Source of the DNA: Chryseobacterium sp. SN22
Lineage (GTDB): Bacteria > Bacteroidota > Bacteroidia > Flavobacteriales > Weeksellaceae
NCBI RefSeq assembly: GCF_008329705.1
Contig: NZ_VTSX01000004.1
Coordinates: forward strand, 146,669 to 210,668
Reading direction: 5' to 3'
DNA length: 64,000 nucleotides
In this document: piece after piece, positions 1 through 8,287 of the stretch
Layout of the letters: each line of letters begins with the position of its first letter
How positions within the stretch are numbered: position 1 is the first letter of the stretch
Position numbers and translations under genes: made by a program
The notes under the pieces: generated by a model
What the model was told of the DNA's origin: nothing
Seen by the model: the letters and a program-made list of their open reading frames with translations, nothing else
Database searches by the model: none

Positions 1-719
1 GAAAATTCAGGAGTTTCCTGGGCAAACAATGGTGAATCTCTGAAAATTTCTACGATTTCACCTTCTTTCGGAACCAGTTGCTGTTGTAAAAACTGCGGAA
101 GGCTTACTTTACCAATGAAGCATAGGCCCTGGGAATCTTTTTTGTCCGCCGTTACCAACCCGATTTCCTTTGCAATTTCCCTAACCTGCGGTTTCGTCAG
201 CTCACCGATCGGAAACAATGCTTTAGACAACTGGTCCTGGCTTAACTGGCATAAAAAATACGACTGGTCTTTGTTGTTATCTTTTCCAGCCAAAAGGTGG
301 AAAATTTCCTTACCGTTTTCATCAATCGTGGAGTCGACTCTTGCATAATGCCCGGTAGCAACTTTATCGGCACCCAGCGACATCGCCGTCTTCAGGAAAA
401 CATCGAATTTTACTTCCCGGTTGCACAGAACATCCGGATTCGGTGTACGACCTTTCTGGTATTCATCGAACATGTAATCTACGATTCTTTCTTTGTATAA
501 GTCGCTCATATCGATTACCTGAAAAGGAATCCCAAGCTTTTGGGCAACCATCAGGGCATCATTGCTGTCCTCGATCCACGGGCATTCGTCTTCCAGGGTT
601 ACGGAAGCGTCGTTCCAGTTTCTCATAAACAGGGCCACTACTTCGTGTCCCTGCTGTTGCAACAGATAGGCTGTTACACTCGAGTCTACGCCTCCGGAGA
701 GGCCTACTACTACTTTCAT
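1..719 (-). CDS. mnmA: tRNA-specific 2-thiouridylase MnmA, partial (3' end cut by window)
   Basis: MnmA puts the 2-thio group on U34 of tRNA-Lys, -Glu and -Gln, using sulfur passed through a persulfide relay. Translating the minus strand from the ATG at 719 gives an open frame to the window edge (239 codons; the family is usually about 360-400 aa). The PP-loop ATP-binding motif SGGVDSS sits at residues 8-14. The first catalytic cysteine is in NPDVLCNR (about C99) and the second in SQGLCFIG (about C200). The C-terminal tRNA-binding domain lies outside the window. The frame is intact as far as visible, so the truncation comes only from the window. Confidence 0.95.
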   Translation of the reverse strand, partial: MKVVVGLSGGVDSSVTAYLLQQQGHEVVALFMRNWNDASVTLEDECPWIEDSNDALMVAQKLGIPFQVIDMSDLYKERIVDYMFDEYQKGRTPNPDVLCNREVKFDVFLKTAMSLGADKVATGHYARVDSTIDENGKEIFHLLAGKDNNKDQSYFLCQLSQDQLSKALFPIGELTKPQVREIAKEIGLVTADKKDSQGLCFIGKVSLPQFLQQQLVPKEGEIVEIFRDSPLFAQETPEF

Positions 720-769
720 TGTATTTCAATTTTACGAAACTCTTAACGGGAGTTCTTAGTTTGACCGTG

Positions 770-777
770 CAAAAGTA
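770..777 (-). promoter_or_regulatory. candidate -7 box for mnmA
   Basis: On the minus strand the sequence is TACTTTTG, which matches the Bacteroidota -7 consensus TAnnTTTG. It lies about 50 nt upstream of the mnmA start. No convincing -33 TTTG is present, so this is a motif match only. Confidence 0.4.
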
Positions 778-828
778 CAATTAAAAAGATTCGTAAAAAA
801 ATGATAATTTTAGGCATCGATAAAAACA

Positions 829-1362
829 ATGTCTATGAAAAAGCTTATTATTTCCTTATCTGTCCTGTTTTCAGGCTTAGTGTTTTCGCAGGAAGCTACA
901 GAACTGCCGGTACAAAATAACAGCCGTTGGACGTTTGGAGGTGGAGTAGGCTTCGGTTTCGGAAGCAACAGTTATTTCAACTTTTCAGCTGCGCCAAGAG
1001 TCGGATATATGCTGACCAACGATCTTGAAGGAGGCGTACTGGGCAGTGTGTCCTGGCAGAAATCCAATGCTTACAGCTCAACGATGTTCGGACTAGGGCC
1101 GTTTCTGAATTATTATATTGCCAGAACTTTTTTCATAAGTGCCAATTACCAGCATTACTTTATCAATTATAAAGATAAAATTTATGATGTTAAGGCCAGT
1201 GCCAACGAAGATGCTCTGTATTTGGGCGGAGGCTATATGCAGAGAATCGGAAATAATTCTTTCCTGCAGTTGGGGCTCATGTACAATATATTATGGAAAG
1301 AAAATTCAAGTATTTTTTCAAGCGGACTGTCTCCGAATATCGGATTTGTGATCGGACTGTAA
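829..1362 (+). CDS. outer-membrane beta-barrel protein, secreted
   Basis: A 177-aa protein with an N-terminal Sec signal peptide ending near VFSQE. The mature part has alternating aromatic and glycine-rich strands and ends in a hydrophobic strand (GFVIGL), as in small porin-like barrels of the OMP_b-brl group common in Bacteroidota. It probably sits in the outer membrane; no substrate or role can be inferred. A second ATG six bases downstream (835) would give the more typical MKKL start. A strong terminator follows directly, so the gene appears monocistronic. Confidence 0.7.
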   Translation: MSMKKLIISLSVLFSGLVFSQEATELPVQNNSRWTFGGGVGFGFGSNSYFNFSAAPRVGYMLTNDLEGGVLGSVSWQKSNAYSSTMFGLGPFLNYYIARTFFISANYQHYFINYKDKIYDVKASANEDALYLGGGYMQRIGNNSFLQLGLMYNILWKENSSIFSSGLSPNIGFVIGL

Positions 1363-1368
1363 TACAAG

Positions 1369-1404
1369 AATTCCCGGAAAATCAGATCCGGGAATTTCTT
1401 TTTG
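1369..1404 (+). terminator. Rho-independent terminator after the barrel-protein gene
   Basis: A 10-bp stem AATTCCCGGA / TCCGGGAATT with an 8-nt loop is followed by TCTTTTTG. It begins 7 nt after the stop codon at 1362. Confidence 0.85.
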
Positions 1405-1424
1405 TTTCGACTTATTTATTCAGA

Positions 1425-1985
1425 TTAATAAAGAACGATCCACGTATCACCTCCAAATGTAAATAGGGTACCGTTAAACGGGGTTGACGGGTTAGGGCTT
1501 GATACATTAACCGTACTTGGATTTGTGCCACATCCCAGGTTTAATGTATATCCGCCTGCTGTACCGCCTCCCGGTAAACTTGTGCTGAATTTCATACCCG
1601 TCCATGTTGTTACGCTACTGAAGACGACAGGGATCTGCTGAGGAGGGTTTGCTCCCAGATTATAGTGATTTCCGTTAAACATCCATCCGTCTATCAGCGG
1701 AGTGCTGGGATAAGCCGCATTGAAAGTATTCGAAAAGTTGACATTTCCATCATAATAGGCTTCAACAGCGGTAATTCCGGGATTAGGAGAGGCAGGTAAT
1801 ATTGGGACGGTACCAACAAAAAGTTTGGATTCAATACCTGGATTACATCCAGTGGTAGGGCTCCCGAGATTCGATTTCCATATCGTAAATTCAATATTAT
1901 AAGGTGATAAATTTTGAATGTGCAAACCCTGCGCAAAAGTAAAATAGGACATACATCCTGCGGCCAGTAATAAAAGCTTTTTCAT
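1425..1985 (-). CDS. secreted protein of unknown function
   Basis: This 186-aa protein is not recognised. It begins with a clear Sec signal peptide (MKKLLLLAAG, cleavage near FAQG). The mature part is rich in Asn, Pro, Gly, Ser and Thr and predicted to be all-beta, with two cysteines spaced widely enough for a disulfide. No type IX secretion C-terminal domain is seen. Its start is 5 nt downstream of the stop of the lipoprotein gene at 1991-2371, so the two are probably one minus-strand transcription unit. The gene could encode a small secreted adhesin-like or structural protein, but nothing in the sequence decides this. Confidence 0.6.
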   Translation of the reverse strand: MKKLLLLAAGCMSYFTFAQGLHIQNLSPYNIEFTIWKSNLGSPTTGCNPGIESKLFVGTVPILPASPNPGITAVEAYYDGNVNFSNTFNAAYPSTPLIDGWMFNGNHYNLGANPPQQIPVVFSSVTTWTGMKFSTSLPGGGTAGGYTLNLGCGTNPSTVNVSSPNPSTPFNGTLFTFGGDTWIVLY

Positions 1986-1990
1986 AAGTT

Positions 1991-2371
1991 TTAGTTTTGG
2001 GATCTGTAGTTTTGATTCATCTGTCTGTTATAGTCTCCGTAAACTTTTACGGCCCATTTCAGGATTTTTTCTCTGTCGTTGGCCGTTTGCCGCTCGATTT
2101 CAGCCATACTAACGCCTGAAGATGCGATGAGTTCTTTAGCAACGGGAATCAGAAGATCCTTTTTTTCGTCACTCAGTTCTGCCGAGGTTCTGGTCTGTGA
2201 AGGATTCGGTTCTTTCATCATGGCCACCTTTCTTATTTCAGCATTGAATTTTCCGACGGCTTCTGATTGGCTAACCTGGGCAACCGTTGTGCTTGCAGCA
2301 GATTCATTGGTACATGAAAAAATGGTAAGTAAGGGGATACCCATTACCAAAAGCATTTTGTTGATTTTCAT
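1991..2371 (-). CDS. small lipoprotein of unknown function
   Basis: A 126-aa protein with a lipoprotein signal: a hydrophobic segment ends in the lipobox TIFSC, followed by Thr-Asn-Glu-Ser. The mature protein is hydrophilic and probably helical, ending in an Asn/Gln/Tyr-rich tail. It is first in an apparent two-gene operon with the secreted protein at 1425-1985. The region upstream is very AT-rich and carries an inverted repeat (2376-2400) that could be an operator. No family is recognised. Confidence 0.6.
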   Translation of the reverse strand: MKINKMLLVMGIPLLTIFSCTNESAASTTVAQVSQSEAVGKFNAEIRKVAMMKEPNPSQTRTSAELSDEKKDLLIPVAKELIASSGVSMAEIERQTANDREKILKWAVKVYGDYNRQMNQNYRSQN

Positions 2372-2375
2372 ATTA

Positions 2376-2400
2376 ATTAATTTTGTCCGATAAAATTAAT
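2376..2400. promoter_or_regulatory. inverted repeat immediately upstream of the lipoprotein gene (possible operator)
   Basis: ATTAATTTT (2376-2384) and AAAATTAAT (2392-2400) form a perfect 9-bp inverted repeat around a 7-nt centre, only a few bases from the start at 2371. ATTAATTAAT-like words recur on both sides. AT-rich sequence makes chance palindromes common, so operator function is only a suggestion. Confidence 0.25.
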
Positions 2401-2456
2401 CAATTTTATTAATTAATCATTGTTTAGTGAATAAAATGCAATATTTGTGGTATTTA

Positions 2457-2492
2457 AAATAAAAAAGCATCGGGAAATTTCCCGATGCTTTT
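2457..2492 (-). terminator. Rho-independent terminator of clpC
   Basis: A perfect inverted repeat AAAAGCATCGGGAAA / TTTCCCGATGCTTTT (2463-2492) is followed on the minus strand by TTATTTT. It starts 20 nt beyond the clpC stop codon. Confidence 0.9.
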
Positions 2493-2511
2493 CATATAAT
2501 TAAATTTTTAT

Positions 2512-5046
2512 TTAAGACTTAGACTTTTCAGCTGCCGACTTTTTCGATTTGGAACTCTTTCCGGTTAATCCGTCTTTAGCTTCATTCAGATCAAGAACTA
2601 CAGTCTCCCCTTCAGACAATTGCTTGTTGACCAGCATTTCGGCTAATAAATCTTCAATATATTTCTGGATCGCCCGTTTCAGTGGTCTTGCACCGAAGTC
2701 TTTATCCCATCCTTTGTCTGAAATGAAATCTTTAGCTTCATCGGTTAATTCAACCTTGTAACCTAATTTTTCAAGTCTGCTGTACAGTTTGTTCAACTCA
2801 AGATCAATAATTTTCTTGATGTCATCTTTCTCAAGAGAGTTAAAGATCACGATATCATCAATTCTGTTCAGGAATTCAGGAGAGAATGCTTTTTTAAGAG
2901 CATTTTCAATGGTACTTCTTGCTCTTGAATCCGAAGTGGATTTTTTTGCAGAGGTCCCGAATCCTACACCGTCTCCAAAATCCTTAAGATCCCTGGTACC
3001 GATGTTGGAAGTAAGGATAATGATCGTATTTCTGAAGTCGATCTTTCTTCCTAAACTGTCGGTAACGTGACCTTCATCCAGGATCTGCAACAAAATGTTG
3101 AATACGTCCGGATGTGCTTTTTCAATCTCATCCAAAAGAACCACTGCATAAGGTTTTCTCCGTACGGCTTCCGTCAGCTGTCCTCCTTCTTCGTATCCTA
3201 CGTATCCCGGAGGCGCACCGACCAATCTCGAAACAGCAAATTTCTCCATATATTCACTCATATCGATTCTGATCAAAGATTCATCAGACTCAAATAATTC
3301 TCTTGCCATTACCTTGGCCAGCTCGGTTTTACCAACCCCGGTTGTTCCCAGGAAGATAAAAGTACCGATCGGACGGTTCGGATCTTTGAGACCAGCTCTG
3401 TTTCTCTGGATGGCTTTAACCACCTTCTTAACGGCATCTTCCTGGCCAATTACTTTACCGTTAAGGTTACCGTCCATTCCGGCTAGCTTATCCAGCTCGT
3501 TTTTGCCGACTTTGGTTACCGGAACGCCACTCATCATAGAAACTACTTCAGCTACATTTTCTTCGCTTACGGTTTCTTTTTTCTCCTTTACATCTTTGTC
3601 CCATTTATCCTGAGCGGAATTTAGTTCCATCTGAAGTCTTTCCTCTTCATCTTTCAGCTTTCTGGCTTCAAGATAATCCTGTGCCTTCACTGCTTTCTGC
3701 TTCAGTTCTTTGATCTCTTCGATTTTCTTTTCGAAATCAATGATCTCAGTCGGAACTTTCATGTTTTTGATATAAACACGGGATCCTGCTTCGTCCATGG
3801 CATCAATTGCCTTATCCGGTAAGAAACGGTCTGTAATATATCTTGATGTCAAATTCACACATGCGGTAATAGCTTCCGGTGTATAAATAACATTATGATG
3901 TTCTTCGTATTTATCCTTGATCTGGTTCAGGATCTGGATGGTTTCATCGATGGAAGTCGGTTCTACCATCACCTTTTGGAATCTTCTTTCCAGAGCACCA
4001 TCTTTCTCAATATATTGACGGTACTCATCTAATGTTGTTGCTCCGATGCATTGGATTTCTCCTCTTGCCAAAGCAGGCTTGAACATATTTGATGCATCAA
4101 GGCTTCCTGTTGAGCTTCCTGCTCCTACAATCGTATGAAGCTCATCGATAAATAAGATAACATCTCTGTTTTTTTCAAGTTCCGTCATGATGGCCTTCAT
4201 TCTCTCTTCAAATTGGCCGCGGTACTTGGTACCGGCAACAAGACTTGCAAGATCCAGAGTAATTACTCTTTTTCCAAAAAGAACACGGGAGACCTTCTTC
4301 TGCTGGATTCTTAAAGCCAGTCCTTCTGCAATGGCCGATTTACCAACACCCGGCTCCCCGATAAGAAGCGGATTGTTTTTCTTTCTACGGGATAAGATCT
4401 GGGAAACCCTTTCGATTTCCTTTTCACGGCCGATTACAGGGTCTAATTTTCCGTCTCTTGCTAATGAAGTAAGATCTCTTCCGAAGTTATCCAGCGTAGG
4501 CGTCTTGCTTTTTGCAGAACCCAGATTCCCCGTCGGCTTTCTCATCTGCTCAAAATCCTCCCGCTCATCATCATCATCATAGGCGCTCATCTGAGGTGCC
4601 TGTCCGGAGTTTTTAAGCATGGTCTGATATTCTTTTGAAACACCTTCATAGTCGACGTCATAAGCGCCCAATATATTTGAAGTAGGGTCCTCATATTTGT
4701 AAAGAATGCCTAAAAGCAGATGAACGGTATTGATTTCATTGCTTTTGTATTGTCTGCATTCGAGTTCTGCACGCTTAACGGCATGATCAGCCATTTTCGT
4801 GAAAGAAATATTGGTAACCTCCTCAGAAATAGGATTTAGACTTGCTGTATTTAAAGTTTCAATTTTTCTTCTGATTTGTGTCAGGTCCGCATTAAGGTTT
4901 TGAAGGATTTCTTTTGCAGAGTTTTCTGTTTTTATAATACCTAAAAGTAGATGTTCTGTATTAAGAAATTCACTTTTGAGCCTTTTCGCTTCGCTCTTGC
5001 TTTGTTTGAACACCTGGCTCAAACCTTGTGAAAACTTATAATCCAT
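2512..5046 (-). CDS. clpC: ATP-dependent Clp protease ATP-binding subunit ClpC
   Basis: A class I Hsp100 AAA+ unfoldase that feeds substrates to ClpP or acts in disaggregation. The protein has an N-terminal Clp_N double repeat (about residues 1-145), a first AAA domain with Walker A GEPGVGKS and the acidic LFIDELHT, a middle region with a UVR-like coiled segment typical of ClpC rather than ClpA or ClpB, a second AAA domain with Walker A GTTGVGKT, and a C-terminal ClpB-D2-small domain. The Lys/Ser-rich tail (KSSKSKKSAAEKSKS) is unstructured. An in-frame ATG at 5058 exists, but MDYKFSQ at 5046 is the better start because it begins at the conserved N-terminal helix. Length is about 844 aa, normal for the family. 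Confidence 0.95.
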   Translation of the reverse strand: MDYKFSQGLSQVFKQSKSEAKRLKSEFLNTEHLLLGIIKTENSAKEILQNLNADLTQIRRKIETLNTASLNPISEEVTNISFTKMADHAVKRAELECRQYKSNEINTVHLLLGILYKYEDPTSNILGAYDVDYEGVSKEYQTMLKNSGQAPQMSAYDDDDEREDFEQMRKPTGNLGSAKSKTPTLDNFGRDLTSLARDGKLDPVIGREKEIERVSQILSRRKKNNPLLIGEPGVGKSAIAEGLALRIQQKKVSRVLFGKRVITLDLASLVAGTKYRGQFEERMKAIMTELEKNRDVILFIDELHTIVGAGSSTGSLDASNMFKPALARGEIQCIGATTLDEYRQYIEKDGALERRFQKVMVEPTSIDETIQILNQIKDKYEEHHNVIYTPEAITACVNLTSRYITDRFLPDKAIDAMDEAGSRVYIKNMKVPTEIIDFEKKIEEIKELKQKAVKAQDYLEARKLKDEEERLQMELNSAQDKWDKDVKEKKETVSEENVAEVVSMMSGVPVTKVGKNELDKLAGMDGNLNGKVIGQEDAVKKVVKAIQRNRAGLKDPNRPIGTFIFLGTTGVGKTELAKVMARELFESDESLIRIDMSEYMEKFAVSRLVGAPPGYVGYEEGGQLTEAVRRKPYAVVLLDEIEKAHPDVFNILLQILDEGHVTDSLGRKIDFRNTIIILTSNIGTRDLKDFGDGVGFGTSAKKSTSDSRARSTIENALKKAFSPEFLNRIDDIVIFNSLEKDDIKKIIDLELNKLYSRLEKLGYKVELTDEAKDFISDKGWDKDFGARPLKRAIQKYIEDLLAEMLVNKQLSEGETVVLDLNEAKDGLTGKSSKSKKSAAEKSKS

Positions 5047-5199
5047 AATATATCTCATTAGAATAACAGCAACATTGCTGTCTATTCATTATCTAAATTA
5101 CAAATATTTTACCAAAATTCAATAAATGACTTTATGGCAGAAAAAATTTTATTATCTTATTGGAAATGATTAAGTTTGTTGTCCTTTTAAAAATTTCCC

Positions 5200-5424
5200 A
5201 TGATTCCCGAAATTGCTACTTATATAGGATATTCTGCCTCATTGTTTATTGTATTGAGTTTTATTCTGAAAGACATCAGGAAAATAAGAATCGTAAACAT
5301 GATCGGCTGTATCTGTTTTGTCATTTACGGAATCTTCAGTGGAATGCTCTGGCCGGTCATCATCCCAAACGGTTTAATCTGTTTCATCCAGATCTACCAT
5401 CTTCTGGCGGATAAAAAGAAATAA
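5200..5424 (+). CDS. small YgjV-like inner-membrane protein
   Basis: A 74-aa protein with about three hydrophobic segments (IGYSASLFIVLSFIL, a CICFVIYGIFSGM region and a C-terminal one). The order of glycine, asparagine and proline resembles the YgjV family, which is related in outline to half-transporters of the SWEET type. The function is unknown. Its stop codon overlaps the next start (TAATG at 5422-5426), so it is translationally coupled to the glycosyltransferase downstream. A longer frame from 5160 in another register is a shadow. Confidence 0.6.
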   Translation: MIPEIATYIGYSASLFIVLSFILKDIRKIRIVNMIGCICFVIYGIFSGMLWPVIIPNGLICFIQIYHLLADKKK

Positions 5425-6530
5425 TGCAGCGGAAAAAGATCATCACTTCTGCTTTCAGCAATCTGTATACCGATCAGCGTATCGAAAAGGTATGTCGCAC
5501 TTTATATGAAAACGGGTACGAGATTGAGCTGATCGGCAACAACTGGAAAGGCGCTGAAAAAATGTCACGCCCTTATTCCTTTTCAAGAATACCATTGATT
5601 TCGAAAAGCCTGAAGACCGCCTATTTTGAGTTCAACTGGAAATTATACAGGCAATTAAAGAAGAAAGCAGACTGTAATACCATCCTGCATGCCAATGATC
5701 TGGATGTTTTGCTTCCGAATTATATTTTAGCTGAAAAATTGAAAATTCCGTTGGTTTTCGACAGCCATGAAATTTTTTCTGAAATGCCGGCGATCCAGGG
5801 CAGAATGTCGCAGAAGCTGTGGCGTTATCTGGAAAAAAAATTGATTCCCGGCCAGCAATTGATGATTACGGCCAGCACAGGATATGCATGTTGGTTCAAG
5901 AAAAAATATGGTGTTGATCCGGCTGTCATTCAGAATGCGCCGAGAAAATTGGATTTCAGGCAGAATATTCCTGATAATCATCCTAAAATTATTCTGTACC
6001 AGGGAGCTATCAATCCGTTTCGCGGGATCGATAAAGCTATTCTGGCGATGAAATATCTGGAAAATGTCATTTTTAAAATTGCAGGAGACGGCCCGGTGAG
6101 AAAGGAATATGAAGCCCTGGTTTCAAAGGAAAATCTACAGCATAAAGTTGAATTCCTGGGCAGGCTGGTGCCGGAGGATCTCCGGAAAGTAACGCTTACC
6201 GCCGATTGCGGGATGAGCATCGAAGAGAATGGGGGAGAAAGCTACTATTATTCTTTACCGAATAAAATCCTTGATGGCATTCAGGCACGGGTTCCGGTCA
6301 TTCTGTCAAATCTTCCTGAGATGCAGAATATTAAGCGACAATTTGACATTGGAGAAACGATTACCAGTCATCAGCCGGAGGATATTGCAAAAGCAATACG
6401 GATGGTTTTAAATAAAGGAAGAATGAATTATCTGCCTGAACTTGAAAAAGCAGCAGACTTCTTTTGCTGGGAAAATGAAGAAATGAAACTGCTTGGAATT
6501 TTTGATAAGGCCTCCCACATTCAGATCTGA
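5424..6530 (+). CDS. GT4-type glycosyltransferase
   Basis: A 368-aa protein with the two-Rossmann (GT-B) layout. It has an N-terminal acceptor domain, HANDLDVLLPNY near residue 90, DSHEIFSE near residue 115, and a C-terminal nucleotide-sugar domain with YQGAINPFRGID, AGDGP and a G-rich E-x7-E-like segment (SIEENGGESYYYSLPNK). These are hallmarks of retaining GT family 4. Donor and acceptor cannot be told; a role in cell-surface glycan or lipopolysaccharide synthesis is likely. It is coupled to the small membrane protein upstream by a one-base overlap. Confidence 0.8.
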   Translation: MQRKKIITSAFSNLYTDQRIEKVCRTLYENGYEIELIGNNWKGAEKMSRPYSFSRIPLISKSLKTAYFEFNWKLYRQLKKKADCNTILHANDLDVLLPNYILAEKLKIPLVFDSHEIFSEMPAIQGRMSQKLWRYLEKKLIPGQQLMITASTGYACWFKKKYGVDPAVIQNAPRKLDFRQNIPDNHPKIILYQGAINPFRGIDKAILAMKYLENVIFKIAGDGPVRKEYEALVSKENLQHKVEFLGRLVPEDLRKVTLTADCGMSIEENGGESYYYSLPNKILDGIQARVPVILSNLPEMQNIKRQFDIGETITSHQPEDIAKAIRMVLNKGRMNYLPELEKAADFFCWENEEMKLLGIFDKASHIQI

Positions 6531-6581
6531 ACATAAATTATTTCCGTAGTCCCCTGATTACATTATCTTTTTTAAATTGGC

Positions 6582-6589
6582 TATCTTTG
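6582..6589 (+). promoter_or_regulatory. candidate -7 box for sufE
   Basis: TATCTTTG matches TAnnTTTG and lies 20 nt upstream of the sufE start codon, implying a short leader of about 14 nt. The -33 element is weak. Confidence 0.5.
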
Positions 6590-6609
6590 CCGTAAGAAAT
6601 TAGTTTAGC

Positions 6610-7029
6610 ATGACCATTAAAGAAAAACAGCAGGAAATCATCGACGAATTTGCGTTTCTTGAAGATTGGGAACAGAAGTATGAATATATTATCGATCTCG
6701 GTAAGGAATTGAGAGGTCTTCCTGAAGATAAAAAGTCGGAAGAAAACCTGATTAAAGGCTGTCAGAGCAAAGTCTGGATCGATGCTGAATTCCGGGATGG
6801 AAAATTATTTTTCAACGCCGATTCCGACGGGATTTTACCGAAAGGGATCGTTTCGCTTCTGGTAAGCATTTACAGCGGGCATTCCACACAGGAGATTCTG
6901 GATTCGGATTTTGATTTTATTTCTGAGATCGGACTGCAGGAATTCCTTTCCCCTTCCAGGGCAAACGGCTTAATGGCCATGACCAAACAGATCAAGTTCT
7001 ACGCAGTAGCCTATCAATTGAAAGCTTAG
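6610..7029 (+). CDS. sufE: cysteine desulfuration protein SufE
   Basis: SufE accepts persulfide sulfur from the desulfurase SufS and hands it to the SufBCD scaffold for Fe-S cluster assembly in the cytoplasm. The 139-aa length is normal. The sulfur-accepting cysteine is C51 in LIKGCQSKVW, and the family signature continues with the W and the DSDG/GIVSLL region. The rest of the suf operon is not in this window; sufE is followed 2 nt later by a GT9 glycosyltransferase, so the pairing looks positional rather than functional. Confidence 0.92.
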   Translation: MTIKEKQQEIIDEFAFLEDWEQKYEYIIDLGKELRGLPEDKKSEENLIKGCQSKVWIDAEFRDGKLFFNADSDGILPKGIVSLLVSIYSGHSTQEILDSDFDFISEIGLQEFLSPSRANGLMAMTKQIKFYAVAYQLKA

Positions 7030-7031
7030 TT

Positions 7032-8003
7032 TTGACACGGATTTTAGCATATCGTTTTTCTGCATTCGGTGATGTTGCCATGACGGCACCGGTTTTCCGC
7101 GAGTTTCTGGAACAGAATCCTGAGGTGGAAATTATCATGGTTTCCAGAAAGAATTTTGAAAGCCTGTTTGAAGATATCCCGAATGTTATCTTTAAAGGAG
7201 TAAATCTGGACGATTATAAAGGTTTTTTCGGATTAAACCGGCTGGCCAATGAACTGATCAGGGAATTTAAACCTGATATGATAGCTAATCTCCATGATGT
7301 GATTCGGACAAAAGTCCTGGACAGGATTTACCGCAGAAAAGGGCTTAAAGTATTTAAAATCAATAAAGGGAAAGAAGAAAAAGAACACCTCACCGATGTC
7401 TGGAATCTTAATAAAATTCAGCTGAGAAAAACCGTAGAGCGCTATGCCGATGTTTTCCGTGAAATGGGTTATCAGGTAGAGCTTTCCCATAAGTTAAGAC
7501 CTGCACCTGGTGAAAAATCAGGAATCGGTTTTGCGCCTTTTGCCCAGCACCGCGGGAAAATGCTTCCGCTGGAGAAATCGTATGAGCTGGCGCGGATTGT
7601 AGCCCAAAAACATACCGTCTACTTTTTCGGGGGAGGAAAAGCCGAAACCGAAACATTGGAAAAATGGGAACACGAAATCCCGAATACCGTTAACCTGGCT
7701 GGAAAGCTGGGTCTTACTGAAGAATTAAAAAAGATCGCGGGGCTGGAACTTATGATCTCTATGGATTCCGCCAATATGCACCTGGCAAGCCTTGTAGGAA
7801 CGCGGTGTGTTTCCATTTGGGGACAAACGCATCCTTATGCCGGATTCTTAGGTTTCGGACAAAGCGAAGACGATGTGGTGCAGATCAAAGATCTTACCTG
7901 CAGGCCGTGTTCCGTTTTCGGGGACAAAGAATGTTACCGCGGAGACTGGGCTTGCCTGGAAGAGCTGGAGGTACGTAAAATTGTGGAGAAGATTAATTTT
8001 TAA
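7032..8003 (+). CDS. glycosyltransferase family 9 (heptosyltransferase-like)
   Basis: A 323-aa GT-B protein of family 9. The N-terminal ILAYRFSAFGDVAMTAPVF matches the start of heptosyltransferase-type enzymes. The C-terminal half carries the nucleotide-sugar site GLTEELKKIAG, SMDSANMHLASLVGT and WGQTHPY. The start is TTG at 7032, placed directly before the conserved N-terminal strand; no ATG fits. It begins 2 nt after the sufE stop and so is probably co-transcribed. A role in lipopolysaccharide core or other surface glycan assembly is inferred from the family. Confidence 0.85.
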   Translation: MTRILAYRFSAFGDVAMTAPVFREFLEQNPEVEIIMVSRKNFESLFEDIPNVIFKGVNLDDYKGFFGLNRLANELIREFKPDMIANLHDVIRTKVLDRIYRRKGLKVFKINKGKEEKEHLTDVWNLNKIQLRKTVERYADVFREMGYQVELSHKLRPAPGEKSGIGFAPFAQHRGKMLPLEKSYELARIVAQKHTVYFFGGGKAETETLEKWEHEIPNTVNLAGKLGLTEELKKIAGLELMISMDSANMHLASLVGTRCVSIWGQTHPYAGFLGFGQSEDDVVQIKDLTCRPCSVFGDKECYRGDWACLEELEVRKIVEKINF

Positions 8004-8031
8004 AGTGATTTTAAATATATAATTAAATAAA

Positions 8032-8059
8032 AAAATCTCCCTTAAAAAAGAGAGATTTT
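8032..8059 (-). terminator. terminator of the tRNA-Val pair
   Basis: AAAATCTC (8032-8039) pairs with GAGATTTT (8052-8059). On the minus strand the hairpin is followed by TTTATTT, fitting the end of the tRNA transcript; it may also stop plus-strand transcription from the GT9 gene. Confidence 0.7.
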
Positions 8060-8062
8060 CTG

Positions 8063-8137
8063 TGGGCCCTGAGGGATTCGAACCCCCGACCCTCTGGGTG
8101 TAAACCAGATGCTCTGAACCAACTGAGCTAAGAGCCC
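8063..8137 (-). tRNA. tRNA-Val (TAC)
   Basis: The minus strand folds as a full cloverleaf: acceptor GGGCTCT/AGGGCCC with one G-T pair, D arm GCTC..GAGC, anticodon stem TCTGG/CCAGA with loop TTTACAC (anticodon TAC, reading GTA), and a T arm with GGTTCGAAT. The discriminator is A and the CCA end is not encoded. It is identical to the second copy 34 nt away. Confidence 0.95.
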
Positions 8138-8171
8138 TGAAATTTTTTTAAAGGCTTCAGTATCCTTTTTG

Positions 8172-8246
8172 TGGGCCCTGAGGGATTCGAACCCCCGACC
8201 CTCTGGGTGTAAACCAGATGCTCTGAACCAACTGAGCTAAGAGCCC
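8172..8246 (-). tRNA. tRNA-Val (TAC), second identical copy
   Basis: The same 75-nt cloverleaf as the copy at 8063-8137, with anticodon TAC, discriminator A and no encoded CCA. It lies first in the minus-strand transcription order, and both probably share one promoter and the terminator at 8032-8059. Confidence 0.95.
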
Positions 8247-8287
8247 CTATACTTGTTTCCTCGTTTAGAGTGGTGCAAATATACGAC

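Noticed and set aside
5047..5058. Longer clpC start MRYI.
   Set aside because: The conserved ClpC N-terminus starts at MDYKFSQ; the four extra codons look like upstream sequence.
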